A stretch of 64,000 nucleotides of DNA from Blumeriella jaapii. Lineage: Eukaryota > Ascomycota > Leotiomycetes > Helotiales > Drepanopezizaceae. Within the stretch, counting starts at the first letter, position 1. Each line of letters opens with the position of its first letter. Location: the NCBI GenBank assembly GCA_009599575.1, contig VWND01000076.1:930001-994000 (forward strand). Direction: 5' to 3'. Both the position numbers and the translations under genes were made by a program. The notes under the pieces were generated by a model. It was not told the DNA's origin. It did no database searches and saw nothing but the letters and a program-made list of their open reading frames with translations. Shown here one piece after another: positions 47,536 through 58,239 of this stretch.

Positions 47536-48229
47536 AAGAGGGCGTATGCTTGATCCACGGAGCGAGCCTTGGGGACGGAAGGAAGAATCAACGAGTAATG
47601 GACGTACCAAGGACGATTACAAAAAGAGAGCGACAGCAATGTTTCCTGCACAAGGACGATTCATGATGACGAGTTACGGACGCGAGCAAAACGCTAAAGA
47701 TCAAATCAGCACGATACCATAATCGCAGAACGTTTGGGTGAAGCTAATTCTACATCTAATTGCTTTTTCCTATGATATCAACTTGCTGTTCTTGTGGGGA
47801 GGCAATAAATGCTACACGTATGAAAGAAAATTGTGGGATGCACAAAGGTACCTAGATACCTTGTAATGGTTCACGGGAGAGAAACTATATAAGATATCTG
47901 ATCCTCACTTTTTATCTCATCGTTGTGCTTGTAGTACATGAAATATCAACTCCTTTGTGTGACAACCTCCCTTGTCTTCATCTCAAACCTTGAGCTACGT
48001 AAAGAAAGTAAACACAAACGCGCTAAGAGTCAGAGTCACGTGTCCGACCCTCTTCCCGCACTTTGGTCGTGCAATATCGTGTCGACGCAAAGCGTGTCGA
48101 CGCGTGTAACGACTCGCAGAACTTTCGTCACAATCATTTCATTTTGCCATAGTACAGTCGATCCAGCCTCATTTGGATAGCCTCTTCTTACAACCAGCTC
48201 GAGGCGCATTGCTATTCCCCATAGCAAGC
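47536..48229. other. Intergenic region, no gene seen
   Basis: AT-richer spacer between two plus-strand genes, with a palindromic GGTACCTAGATACC near 47845. Confidence 0.5.
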
Positions 48230-51200
48230 ATGGGCGAGACATCTCTCTCCCAAGGGCTCTTCAAAGCTGGAGATAATTATCTAGCGCTCCACCAGATCGC
48301 TACCACGCCTCGAGAGGACTTGATTCTGGATACTTCTGATGGCAGTTTTGCTGTCGCAGTACTCCACCACGAAAAGAGTGCCGGACATGGGCCCGAAGAC
48401 TTTTGCTGGTATGTTTTCGTTGCATCTCGGAATATCCCCGAGCTTTGAACAAATCAGATATTGATGTCTTGAAGGTTCAAAGTGAAAGGCAAATATACCG
48501 TGGCTAAAGTGAAGAAGGCCTACGAAAGAAGAGTATCCATCAATAACATCACATTAAAGCTCGGGGGCAAACCTGTTGCCGACTCCGCGCAAATAAAGGA
48601 CTTAAATTGCATGAGTGACAACATCATTGTCTTCACGTCCCACAGCCAGGAAAGCCAAGGCAACATGGAAGCCATGCAATTGACCTCAGTCCCCTCGCGA
48701 GTCCCTCTTCAACATACAGGTACTCAATTGCTTGACCACCGAGGTGGTACGGAAGGGGCGGCTGGCAGTAGTTATCATCAAACAGAAAAGACAAAGGCAT
48801 TTGGTGGTTCGGAAAACTCACCTGAGAGCGTTGTCACGCGGACCAACAAAGAATACAGAGAAGAGGCTAACGATGCTGAATCTCCTTTCCTGAAAAATGG
48901 TATGTAGATATCACTTGCAATACATGCATTCGCTGACTCTTCTCGCAATAGCCGATAGCCCAAACGGCTGGCATTGTGTCAGTCCTGTAGAAACTCCTTC
49001 GGGCAGCACGTTCAAGGTTGATTCCGAGACGGCCTCTGAAGACGAGCTCATGATAGACGAATCATCTTCAGTCGTTCCTGCTCCCAAAAGACCTCTTCTG
49101 AACGAGCGTATCCAGAAAATTAATTCTCACGGAACCCCCGAGGATCTTGAGGCAGAAGTTGCCGCTTGCAAGGAATTTCTCGAGCAGTTGAAGATGCCCA
49201 TGGAGGAATTTGTGGGTCAGAGTGAGGATGCGCAGCATTGGGTTCAGCAACTTGGTGAGACTTTTTATCGGCGTGGGCTTCTCGCTTGTGCTAACGAGGC
49301 GTAGATGCTCTGTTGAAGCAGAAGGTTGATACTCCGACCATTATCGGCGTAGTGGGCAATAGTGAGTTTGTTAACATTTCCGGACTTTTCAAAATTTCCA
49401 CATACACTTGCTTTACTTCCAATGTACCGCTGGGCTACACGTTCTCCAGGATTCGCTAATTCCCCTCTCCAGCTGGCGCGGGCAAGTCCTCTGTCATTAA
49501 CGCGATGCTCGATGAAGAACGACTAGTACCTACAAACTGTATGCGAGCATGCACTGCTGTCGTGACGGAGATGTCATACAATTGGTCTAACAATCCGAAC
49601 GCTCTATACCGCGCCGACATCGAATTCATCCAACCTTCAGACTGGGAGAAGGACCTAAGGATTTCTTTAAATGACTTGATCGACGGTAGTGGCAAAGTCA
49701 GTCACGATTGCACTAACCCCGAAAGCGAAGCGGGTGTAGCCTATGCCAAGATTAAGGCTGTCTACCCATCGTGGACGAGGGACAGGCTGGCGAACAGCAC
49801 CGTGGAAGAGTTGGTTAGCAAGTCCCCTAAGTCCCCTCCTCACTTTCTCGGAATTTTGAGATGAGGATCTTGTCTCAAGAGATGGACAACAGATGATCCT
49901 TTGGGCCCACAAGTATTGCCAAAGAGTAGTGCTAAATGACTGCGTAGATGAGAGAGCCAGAAGTGAGAAAGGTTCTAGGTACCACCAGGAACATTGAAAA
50001 GTCCAAGCCAGAATTCTTCTACAAGGCGTTGCAGAGTTATGTTGATTCCAAGGAGAAGGTATACATCCACAAGCAAAATTCAACGTGGAGCTGGCGGCCC
50101 ATGCTGACACATGCTAGTCGACTGATGACCAGAAAAAGAAGGACAAGAAGGAGAAAGGCGAGAAGAAACAGATGGAATTCTGGCCACTGATCAAAGTTGT
50201 GCGGATCTATACGAAGGCCGATGCACTGATTACCGGTGCAGTAATCGTAGATCTTCCTGGGGTTCAGTACGTGCTCTCCAGTCTCTCGTCCTTCGGGGTT
50301 GCATTGGGGATCGATGGCCCTGGTTAGGCTCGGGTACCTCTTCTCGGTCTCCTCATCACCATCATCATCTTACCTGGGCAAGCAATACTGACCTTGGTTC
50401 CCCGGCAGTGATTCGAATGCAGCAAGAGCTGCTGTTGCCCAGGGTTACATAAAACAATGCACAGGTAAGCCCAAGGTCTTATCAACGTTTCGTGGGCGAT
50501 TCAATCTCGACAACCTTTTGGCATATTCACAGAGGATCACTGACGTCTAAGGCCTATTCATCGTCGCCCCGATTAATCGCGCAGTCGATGACAAATTCGC
50601 GAAGTCACTTCTCGGAGATTCATTCAAGCGTCAACTGAAGTTCGATGGCACCTACTCGAGAATCACATGTGAGTAGAATCTCCTCCCTTGCTTTTGAAGG
50701 TGTTCCAAGACCGAACCAGATGTACCAGACCTGACTCCTCCAAAACTGAAAGCAATTGTGGCTAAATTTTCGAGTAGTTATCTGCTCCAAGACGGACGAT
50801 ATTTCGATCATCGAAGCATCTGACAGTCTCGGTTTGGAGGAACAGATGAGCGAGGACTGGGAAAAAATTGACGATATCGAGAAGCAGCAAAGAACTCTCA
50901 AGCAGATGATTAAGGAACTGAGAGAGTCGAAATCTGTGTTCTCTGAGCTTATCGATGATGCCGACAATGCCATTGACGTCTGGGACAGGTTGAAGGATCA
51001 AATGGACAATGGTGAGACCGTCTACGATCCGTCCAACAAGCGCAAGCGCTCTGCAGAATTGAAGAAGCCACGCAAGAAGGCCAAGACAAAGTTTGTTCCT
51101 CCTCTTTGACATGTATGTGTTGCTACAACTAACAATGTTCTAGCTTTAATGATGAAGGCGACGAGGATGATGAGTCCACTGATGACGATAACGATAGCGA

Positions 51201-53365
51201 GGATGGAGAGAACGAAGATGAAGCGGAAGCTGAGAGTGGCTCGGATGAAGTTCCCAGTCTGGGGAAACCTTTGACCAAGGAAGAGATCGATGCCAAGATA
51301 TCTCAATTCAAGGACGATAAGAAACGTGCGCGTACACAGCGTTTCGAGGCTGAAACCAAAGCCAGATCACTAGAGGAGGAAGACAAGGCCTTGGAACAAA
51401 AGCGACTCGAAATCGATACTGCAATGAGTGCCATTTGTATCGAGGGTGAGCAATCAAACATAGGAACACCCACGTGACGTATGTTGACTTAAGGAAGGCC
51501 GTAATAATTACTCGAAAGGAGCGATTCAACGCGATTTTGCTGATGGTATTCGAGAATTGGACATGGAGACTGCCCAGGAGGAGGATCCAGACCGATTCAA
51601 CCCTGAAGGTATGTTTTTTACTTTAGGCCTCCATAGGCGTGGGAAGCGAGGTCTCGAGCCTTCGCTGTGCTCCCTTGGTCTCCGAAGAAAGTTAGCAGAA
51701 CCTGATACTGACTTAACCTAGACGAATTGAGAGATTATGATCAGGTCGCCAAAACTTTACCAGTATTTTGCGTTAGCTCCCGGGCCTACCAGAAGCTGCG
51801 TGGTCGTTTGCAGCGTGACAAGGACGTGCCTGGTTTCCGTTCAGGTAAAACTTCCCGTTCTAATACCACACATTCGCAACACTGAAGCATACCCACAGCC
51901 GAGGAAACTGAAATCCCCCAATTAAAAGCTCACTGTAAGAAACTTACAGAGGCTGGCAGAGCCTCGAATTGCCGCAGCTACCTCACCAACCTTTGCCAGC
52001 TTCTGAACTCGCTGAGTTTGTGGGCTTCGAATGACAGTAATGGGTTGAACCTAACAGACGCTCAATTGGCCGCCGAGACAAACATTCTTCAACTGAAACT
52101 CCAAAAGCTTGAGGAGAGCTTGGACAAGGCTGTTCGGGACTGTTTGAAGGAAATGGAAGACGCTCTTGCTGAAAAGATCTTCGATAAGTACGAACAGGTC
52201 ATTCAGGTAGCGATCGATCAAGCAAACGGTACTGTGGCTCGTTGGGGAGCCAAGGTGAACCGAGACGAACGCGAGCTTGGGGGCTATTTTTGGTCAACCT
52301 ACAAGGCCATTGTGCGGCGTGATGGCGTGTACGCGAACGCTCAAGGCACACATGACTTCAATGCCCAACTGTAAGCCGCACAATGAATTCCGATCACGGT
52401 ATCACTTGCACCGAGTAAATGCTAACCGCCGCTCAATAGGATTGCGCCTCTCATCAAGAATTTGGCCAATCACTGGGAGAGGGTTTTCGCCCAGAGACTA
52501 CCTCGTGTTCTTTCCTCATTTGCTAGGTCTGCGAAGTCTCTCTTGAATCGTTTCCACAAGGAGATCGAAACTCGGTGCTTGAGGGCCGGCACCGGCTCGG
52601 CTGGTATCGCGCTGCTTGGCCAACAGCTTCAGAATTACGAAAACATTTTCATGACACTCTCTGACCAGATGAAGCTTTTGATTACCGAAATGCAACGAGA
52701 AGCCAATCGGCAGTTCACTCCAGTTATTGCCCGGAATCTCGCGAGTGCATACCAGTACTGTACATCGGAATGCGGCATGGGTCAATTCAATAGAATGAAG
52801 GTATGAAGTCTTTGGGACTCTCTAAGCTGCTTCAAACACGTGTAGAAACGATGTTTTGCTGACTTCCCTTTCTTAGGCGCGCATGGCTGAGCACGTTGAC
52901 ACCGTTCGGCATACAATGTTTACCGAGAGCTGTGAGGAGGTGAAGGGCTTGCTTCTCGTGATGTGCCGGCAAGTCCAGCGTAGCATGTCGGAGCAAACTG
53001 ATGGCGTATTCAATCAAATCGAGCGGGACTATTGGGAGGTCATCTCTGGAAGCAAACTTCCGCAAGGACACACGATGCCAAAGTTTGAGCGCAAGATGAG
53101 ATCGGACGTTGCACAGATGATTGCAGATCGAGAAAAGGCTCTGCTCGAGGAGCAAGCGAGACCTCTTGCTCAGAAGGAAGCTTTGGAAGTAGCAAATGAG
53201 ACTTCAGCCGTCCCAGAATCCGATCTTGCTGGGGCGACAACCGCGAATGAGAAATCATCCAGCCCAGCTGGTAGACATGCACTTCCGGTTGAGATCTCAG
53301 GCGAGAAGTCACTCGAGACCCAAGACGCGACCGAGGTCAACACTACTGAGATGGACCTATCCTGA
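48230..53365 (+). CDS. Large dynamin/SLIP-GC-like GTPase with SUMO-like N-terminus, 1302 aa, 16 exons
   Basis: Exons: 48230-48408, 48475-48899, 48952-49254, 49305-49361, 49473-49813, 49948-50058, 50118-50266, 50409-50464, 50552-50668, 50778-51090, 51144-51445, 51498-51608, 51722-51844, 51899-52370, 52440-52800, 52877-53365; 1303 codons with stop. Residues ~45-113 read like SUMO (FKVKGKYTVAKVKKAYERR, LKLGGKPVADSAQIKDL, IIVF). The P-loop GNTGAGKSS (320-328), switch I Thr in RACTAVVTE (349), DLPG (517-520) and G4-like CSKTDD (582-587) mark a dynamin-superfamily GTPase. Basic KRKR...KKPRKKAK (667-682) followed by an acidic tract suggests nuclear location. Coiled-coil stretches follow. It is closest to the vertebrate nuclear GTPase SLIP-GC group by motif style. 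Function unknown. Confidence 0.88.
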
Positions 53366-53997
53366 ACCTGGCTATGGTAGGTAGCGTTCCCCGGCTGTTT
53401 TGGTTGCATGTGTCCATCTCCAGGGGAGTTTGGCGATGCTGTGGCTGCTGCTGCGTGTCGATTTTGGCGGCGGCGTGAGCCTGGGCTAGCTCACTCACTC
53501 ACTCTGCACATGACCATCTATCTACGCTTGATGATATAGGCTTCGGGGGCGCAGCTCGAGGGGAGGGCTTGAAGGTGGTAGACATCTCGCCGATACCCCG
53601 GCAAGCATGAATAAAGGGTTGCCATACCACGCGCGGCTTTCTCGGCACCGCTCACCAATAAGTACACACGCTCTTGGTGATGATGCCTGTGCGAGCCTGG
53701 CCGGGCCCTGCGTCTCGACTTCCTACTCCTGGTGAAAATCCCCCCTCCCCCGCGCCGTTCGACGGTAGTCCGACCACGTTTGCTTGTTTGTCTGGTTGGT
53801 TGGTGGGTAGGTACTGTACATACAGTAAGGTAGGTACGTTCCCTGTTTCGGGTTCGCAAATGCGCGCTTACTTACATGCGTGCAAGGTGAGGAAGAGGAA
53901 GAGGAGAAGGAGGAGGAGCCCAGGCAGGGACTTACTTATATACCTGCCTTGCCGCACGTCGCGAATCCGACGACACGGTCGAGCGCAGTACATTCTT

Positions 53998-54344
53998 TAC
54001 ATTTACATTTACATTTACATTTACATTTACATTTACATTTACATTTACATTTACATTTACATTTACATTTACATTTACATTTACATTTACATTTACATTT
54101 ACATTTACATTTACATTTACATTTACATTTACATTTACATTTTACATTTACATTTACATTTACATTTACATTTACATTTACATTTACATTTACATTTACA
54201 TTTACATTTACATTTACATTTACATTTACATTTACATTTACATTTACATTTACATTTACATTTACATTTACATTTACATTTACATTTACATTTACATTTA
54301 CATTTACATTTACATTTACATTTACATTTACATTTACATTTACA
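53998..54344. repeat. ATTTAC hexamer microsatellite, about 57 copies
   Basis: An almost perfect tandem of ATTTAC with a single extra T near 54141. Because six is a multiple of three, all frames across it stay open, giving long Thr-Phe, His-Leu or Val-Asn frames that are not genes. Confidence 0.95.
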
Positions 54345-54408
54345 TACACGTAGAGCCAGCCGTTCCTTTCCTCCTCTCTCGGGCACCGTTCTCATCCTTG
54401 GTGTTGTT

Positions 54409-54433
54409 GTTGTTGTTGTTTTTTTTTTTTTTC

Positions 54434-54464
<31 letters not shown>

Positions 54465-54529
54465 CGTTTCTTTTTTTCTTTTTTTTTTTCGTTTTTTTTT
54501 TTCGTTTTTTTTTTTTCGTTTTTTTTTAC

Positions 54530-54562
<33 letters not shown>

Positions 54563-54594
54563 GTTTTTTTTTTTTTACGTTTTTTTTTTTTGGT
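54409..54594. repeat. Long T-rich tract with regular ACG/TCG interruptions
   Basis: Starts with (GTT)n, then runs of 8-23 T broken by single CG or ACG. The period between interruptions is about 10-20 bases. Very low complexity; prone to assembly error. Confidence 0.9.
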
Positions 54595-55379
54595 TTCGCT
54601 ATATGGTCGAGTTCGAATCCGGGCCGGGCAGCAGCGACGGCAAAGGATGGAGCCAGCAGCCAGCCCCTTTCTTTCTTTCTCCCTCGCTTAGCTTCGCTTC
54701 GCTTCGCTTTGTCGACGTCGCTATTTGCACTACAACAACAATAACCACAACCATAACAACAAGAACAAGAAGAAGAAGAAGAAGAAGAAGAAGGAAGGAA
54801 GGAAGGCAAGCAAGCAAGCTGCGAGAAGCGTGGATTCTACTTTTCTTTTCTTTTTTTGGGAAGTCACTCGCGCGGCCACCGACCGTTTGGGACCGCAGCG
54901 TCGGAGAGTTGCTCGACGACGTCGACCGACCTGGGTGCTTACAGGCAAGCAAGCGAGCGAGCGAGCTAGATAGCTGAATGAGCGGTGTTCTCTTGGTTGT
55001 TGTTATTGTAATTGTCATTGTTAATGTTGTTGTTTTTTGAATTTTTTTTTTATTCATGGTGGTTCTAGCCGCTAAAACAGACCCATGCTGTATATGTATG
55101 TGCTTAACTAAGATCAGGCCGCGAAGGTACAGTGCAGTGCAGTGGATGGCTACGGATCGTGGGGAAATGCGGCCACGCTGGAGACTCCACTGCTGGCGAT
55201 GCTGGGCGGGGAAGGAATAGGGTCCCGTCGTGGATTCATCAGAAAGAAAGAAAGAAAGAAAGTGATGAGCAGGTTGGCGAGAGGCGTCGCTCGCTCGCTC
55301 GCTCGCTGTGTGCAGGACCCGTCCGGGAGCCTCTCCCTCGGCCAGCGTCGTGCTTTCAACCACCCGTGTTGTATTGGCG

Positions 55380-56937
55380 TCATCCCACGACAGGATGTCG
55401 GCGTTGCCCATCGGGCGGTGGCCTCGGCCACGCGAGATGCTGCAGCTGCCCAATGTCGTCGTGGTTGAGTACCCCTATGCGGGCGCGGCGTTAGTGACCG
55501 AGCCAGGGACCAAAGGGATGTGTCGTGGGCGATTCTCGAGACCTCTCGCCGGGACTTACAATGGAACTCGGCCCACATCCGGCTCTGTCGCAGCGAGCCA
55601 TCCAGCCATCGCCCGGCCCTCTTCTCCTGCGCCCTCCTCCTCGCTCTCCACGCTTCGCTCCAGACCTTGCCGGGCGGGGCCCCGGCTCGCCTCGCGCTCT
55701 TGCGTCGTCCTTCGTCGGCAGGCCCGGCGCCCTTCCAATCGCTGCTGCTGGGGCCTTTCCACTTCCGCTTCGCCGCTCTCCTGGCGTGCTGCCCTTCCCG
55801 CCACTCCGGATTCTCTGCTCCCCAAGCCTGCACTCGGCCTTGGATGGCGCGCACCCGTTGGTCGACGTCTTCGAGCAAGCGGACTCCCCGAACGCAGGCC
55901 AGCAGACCGGGCCGCGCGGCTCGCCAGCTGCCCGGCTCTCGCGCCCAGCACGTGCCCAAGGCCTCTCCTCTGAACAGCCGGCCAAAGGCCTGGGCCCAGT
56001 CCTCGGCCCGATCCCTCTCGTCGAACTCGAGGGCCGCGCGCTGCGCCCAGAGGCTGAAGCGAGCAAGGCTCTGGCGGGCGCCCATCTCCTGCTCCATGCT
56101 GCCGAGGACTCGACCTTGATCGTACATGGTGTGGTCGTGATGCCACCTATTTCGCGTGTCAGCACAGCACGCCACGCCACGCCGCGGGCCGGGACGCCCA
56201 CCTACAAACCGAGATCGTAGCGCGCGCGATTCCAGCCGTCGTTGAGATCGATGCACGGGAGGGGGTTGTTCTTCTCGCGCCAGTTCGCACTGCGGCACGG
56301 TCAGCATGCCAGGCGTGCCGGGGGACGGAAGATCAGCGTACTCGGAAAGCCAGACCGGATCCGCGGCCCAGGCCCTCAGTCGAGATCTGATCATGGAAGG
56401 GCTGAGATCGGGCAGTGCGGGCAGCAGATGAGCCGTTGCATCCCGCTGCTTCGGGGCCGCAGGTGACAGCGACGGCGACTGCGGCGGGACCCTACCCATC
56501 ACGTACTTCCGAGACGGTGAGGTGAGAGGCGGAGGCCCGGGGTCGGTGAGACTCTCGTGACGGTGGACCTGTCTTGGTGATTCGCCGTGCACAAGGATCG
56601 GTCCACGAGCAGCGTCCGAAGCAGGATGGAACGCACTCGACTTGGGGCTTACACTACCGGCATCGGCGAGACGGAGAGCAGCCATGCCATCCGCAAGGCC
56701 GGACAGAGATCCCCGGCTGTCCCCACGCGGAGTGGTGCCATTCGTGGACGTGACATCTCGAACGGCGGCGTCGTTCGCCTTGGATGCGCCTGGGAAGCCT
56801 TCGGACGAGGCCCTGTCGGTCGCGATGGGCACAAAGAGGACTTGCGGCACCTTGAGATAGGTCAGCGGGGCCTCGTTCGCAAAAGGCCGAGATCCCTGGC
56901 CCTCGCATCGACGGTGGGAAGCAAAGATGTAAGCCAT
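55380..56937 (-). CDS. Unknown fungal protein, 453 aa, four exons
   Basis: Exons in coding order: 56937-56342, 56289-56206, 56146-55560, 55474-55380 (1362 bases in phase). No named family recognised. Start MAYIFASHRRCEGQ. Residues 20-170 are Ser/Pro-rich. The part around the first two introns looks most protein-like (SRLRAWAADPVWLSDANWREKN, then CIDLNDGWNRARYDLGLWHHDHTMYDQ). A long Arg/Trp/Ala-rich helical region with RRAAKRKWKG follows. The last exon gives WVLNHDDIGQLQHLAWPRPP. The third intron has a GTAAGT donor and a CACTAAC branch site, strong support that this gene is real. The uninterrupted 603-codon frame across the locus runs through these introns. Confidence 0.7.
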
Positions 56938-58239
56938 CGCGGGTTGCCCGTGCCACTGCACACAATGTCAGCAAACTTGCGTTGGGCAAGACCTTGAAAA
57001 GCGGATAAGAGACATCATCCCACTGTACTATGATGTATTTGTGGAATACAAGAAAGAGACCACGGACTCCCCTTTTACTTACTCAGACATCCTTTTTCTT
57101 CCTTCCTTTCTTCCTTTCTTCCTCTCTTTCTTTCTTTGGTCAGATGCCAGGGGCAGTAGGGGTGCCGGTCTCCCAGCCGTGCAAAAGAAAGTGGCTCTCC
57201 GCAGCTCTCCGCTCCGATGAAAGATCTCGAGGACGAGGAACGTACGGCAAGCGAATCGACGTTCGGAGAAGGATCTGGATATTGTCCCCCCGTTCGACCG
57301 TCAGCTCCTCGGGTCGTGAGCGAGCGAGCGAGCACGTCGGCCTGCCTGCGTGGGCTGTATCAGACAAGCCGATGATGATGGTTTCGGTTGCTGTGTGAAG
57401 TAGCAGTAGCCGGCGGTTCAGACCATTGGCTTCTCCTGGCAAATCCCCCTCTGCAAGGAAGAGCTCGAAAGCGTCGAGCGGCACGAGGACGGGAATCCAA
57501 GATGGCGGATTTTTCTAAGATAAGTCAGGCGAGGTGTATCTGTTGATTGATGAGTATGTTCGAAGCTGGAGCCTGGATTCGAGAGAAGAAAATCGGGTTT
57601 GGTAGATTGGCCTGAGAGCAGAAGGGTTAGCAGTTGGCCTGAAGACGTCCGGCGTTGTGGGTACGTTTTTGAAGAAGGGTTTGACGTACTGGACGTTCGA
57701 GCGGGAATGTTCAAGGAAGAAAGAAGAGAAAGATTGACGGCGAGATTGGCTATTTGGTCGAATGCTCTGGTACGGCAAGGCAAAGACTATAGCCGATGCA
57801 AAATCTCTGTGTGGATACTATATAACAAGCAAGGCCCATTCGCGTTGGGGCCAGACTAACCAGGAAGGTGCGAGATAGGAAAGGTAGTAAGCCGAAAGAA
57901 TGGCGTTAAAGGACTGATTGAGAGTGGCAAGGAAAAGACACAAAATGAGTTGCACAGGAAGCCAGAGAAGCCAGCGATTAAACAATTCAGCAAGCAAGGT
58001 AACAGAGCAAGCAAAAACGAAGCTTATGATCAACAATCAGAATTACTAATCTGAACTTCCGAGGAACTCAAATCGAAATTCTCAAGTCAAGACACAATGT
58101 AAACAGAAACTTCAACCAACACACCACAAACTCCCCCAACCATGATTCTCGTATAGCCAAATCCCACAGACTCCCAAACATGAGCAAATGCTAGCAAAAC
58201 ACTCTGACAACTCGCCCGACCATGTCGATTTCCATCATA
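56938..58239. other. Intergenic region, no gene seen
   Basis: About 1.3 kb between two minus-strand genes. A C/T-rich CTTCCTTTCTTCC stretch at 57090-57135 and a GAGCGAGCGAGC run near 57320. The frames seen have no family features. Confidence 0.5.

Larger units (their letters stand above)
53366..55379. other. Intergenic region dominated by simple repeats
   Basis: No gene. It contains an ATTTAC hexamer array, a long T-rich tract, AAC/AAG trinucleotides (54730-54800), GCAAGCGA repeats near 54945, GAAA repeats near 55242 and (TCGC)n near 55287. Confidence 0.65.

Noticed and set aside
54600..54630. tRNA gene suggested by a GAGTTCGAATCC B-box-like motif
   Set aside because: No A box or cloverleaf upstream; the preceding DNA is a T-rich tract.
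53674..54809. Long frames of Tyr-Ile, His-Leu, Val-Asn or Lys-Cys repeats
   Set aside because: Direct translations of the ATTTAC hexamer and T-rich tract; any phase stays open.
55150..56961. A single 603-codon intronless gene
   Set aside because: The frame reads through three good introns; the spliced model gives better protein and strong donor and branch signals.
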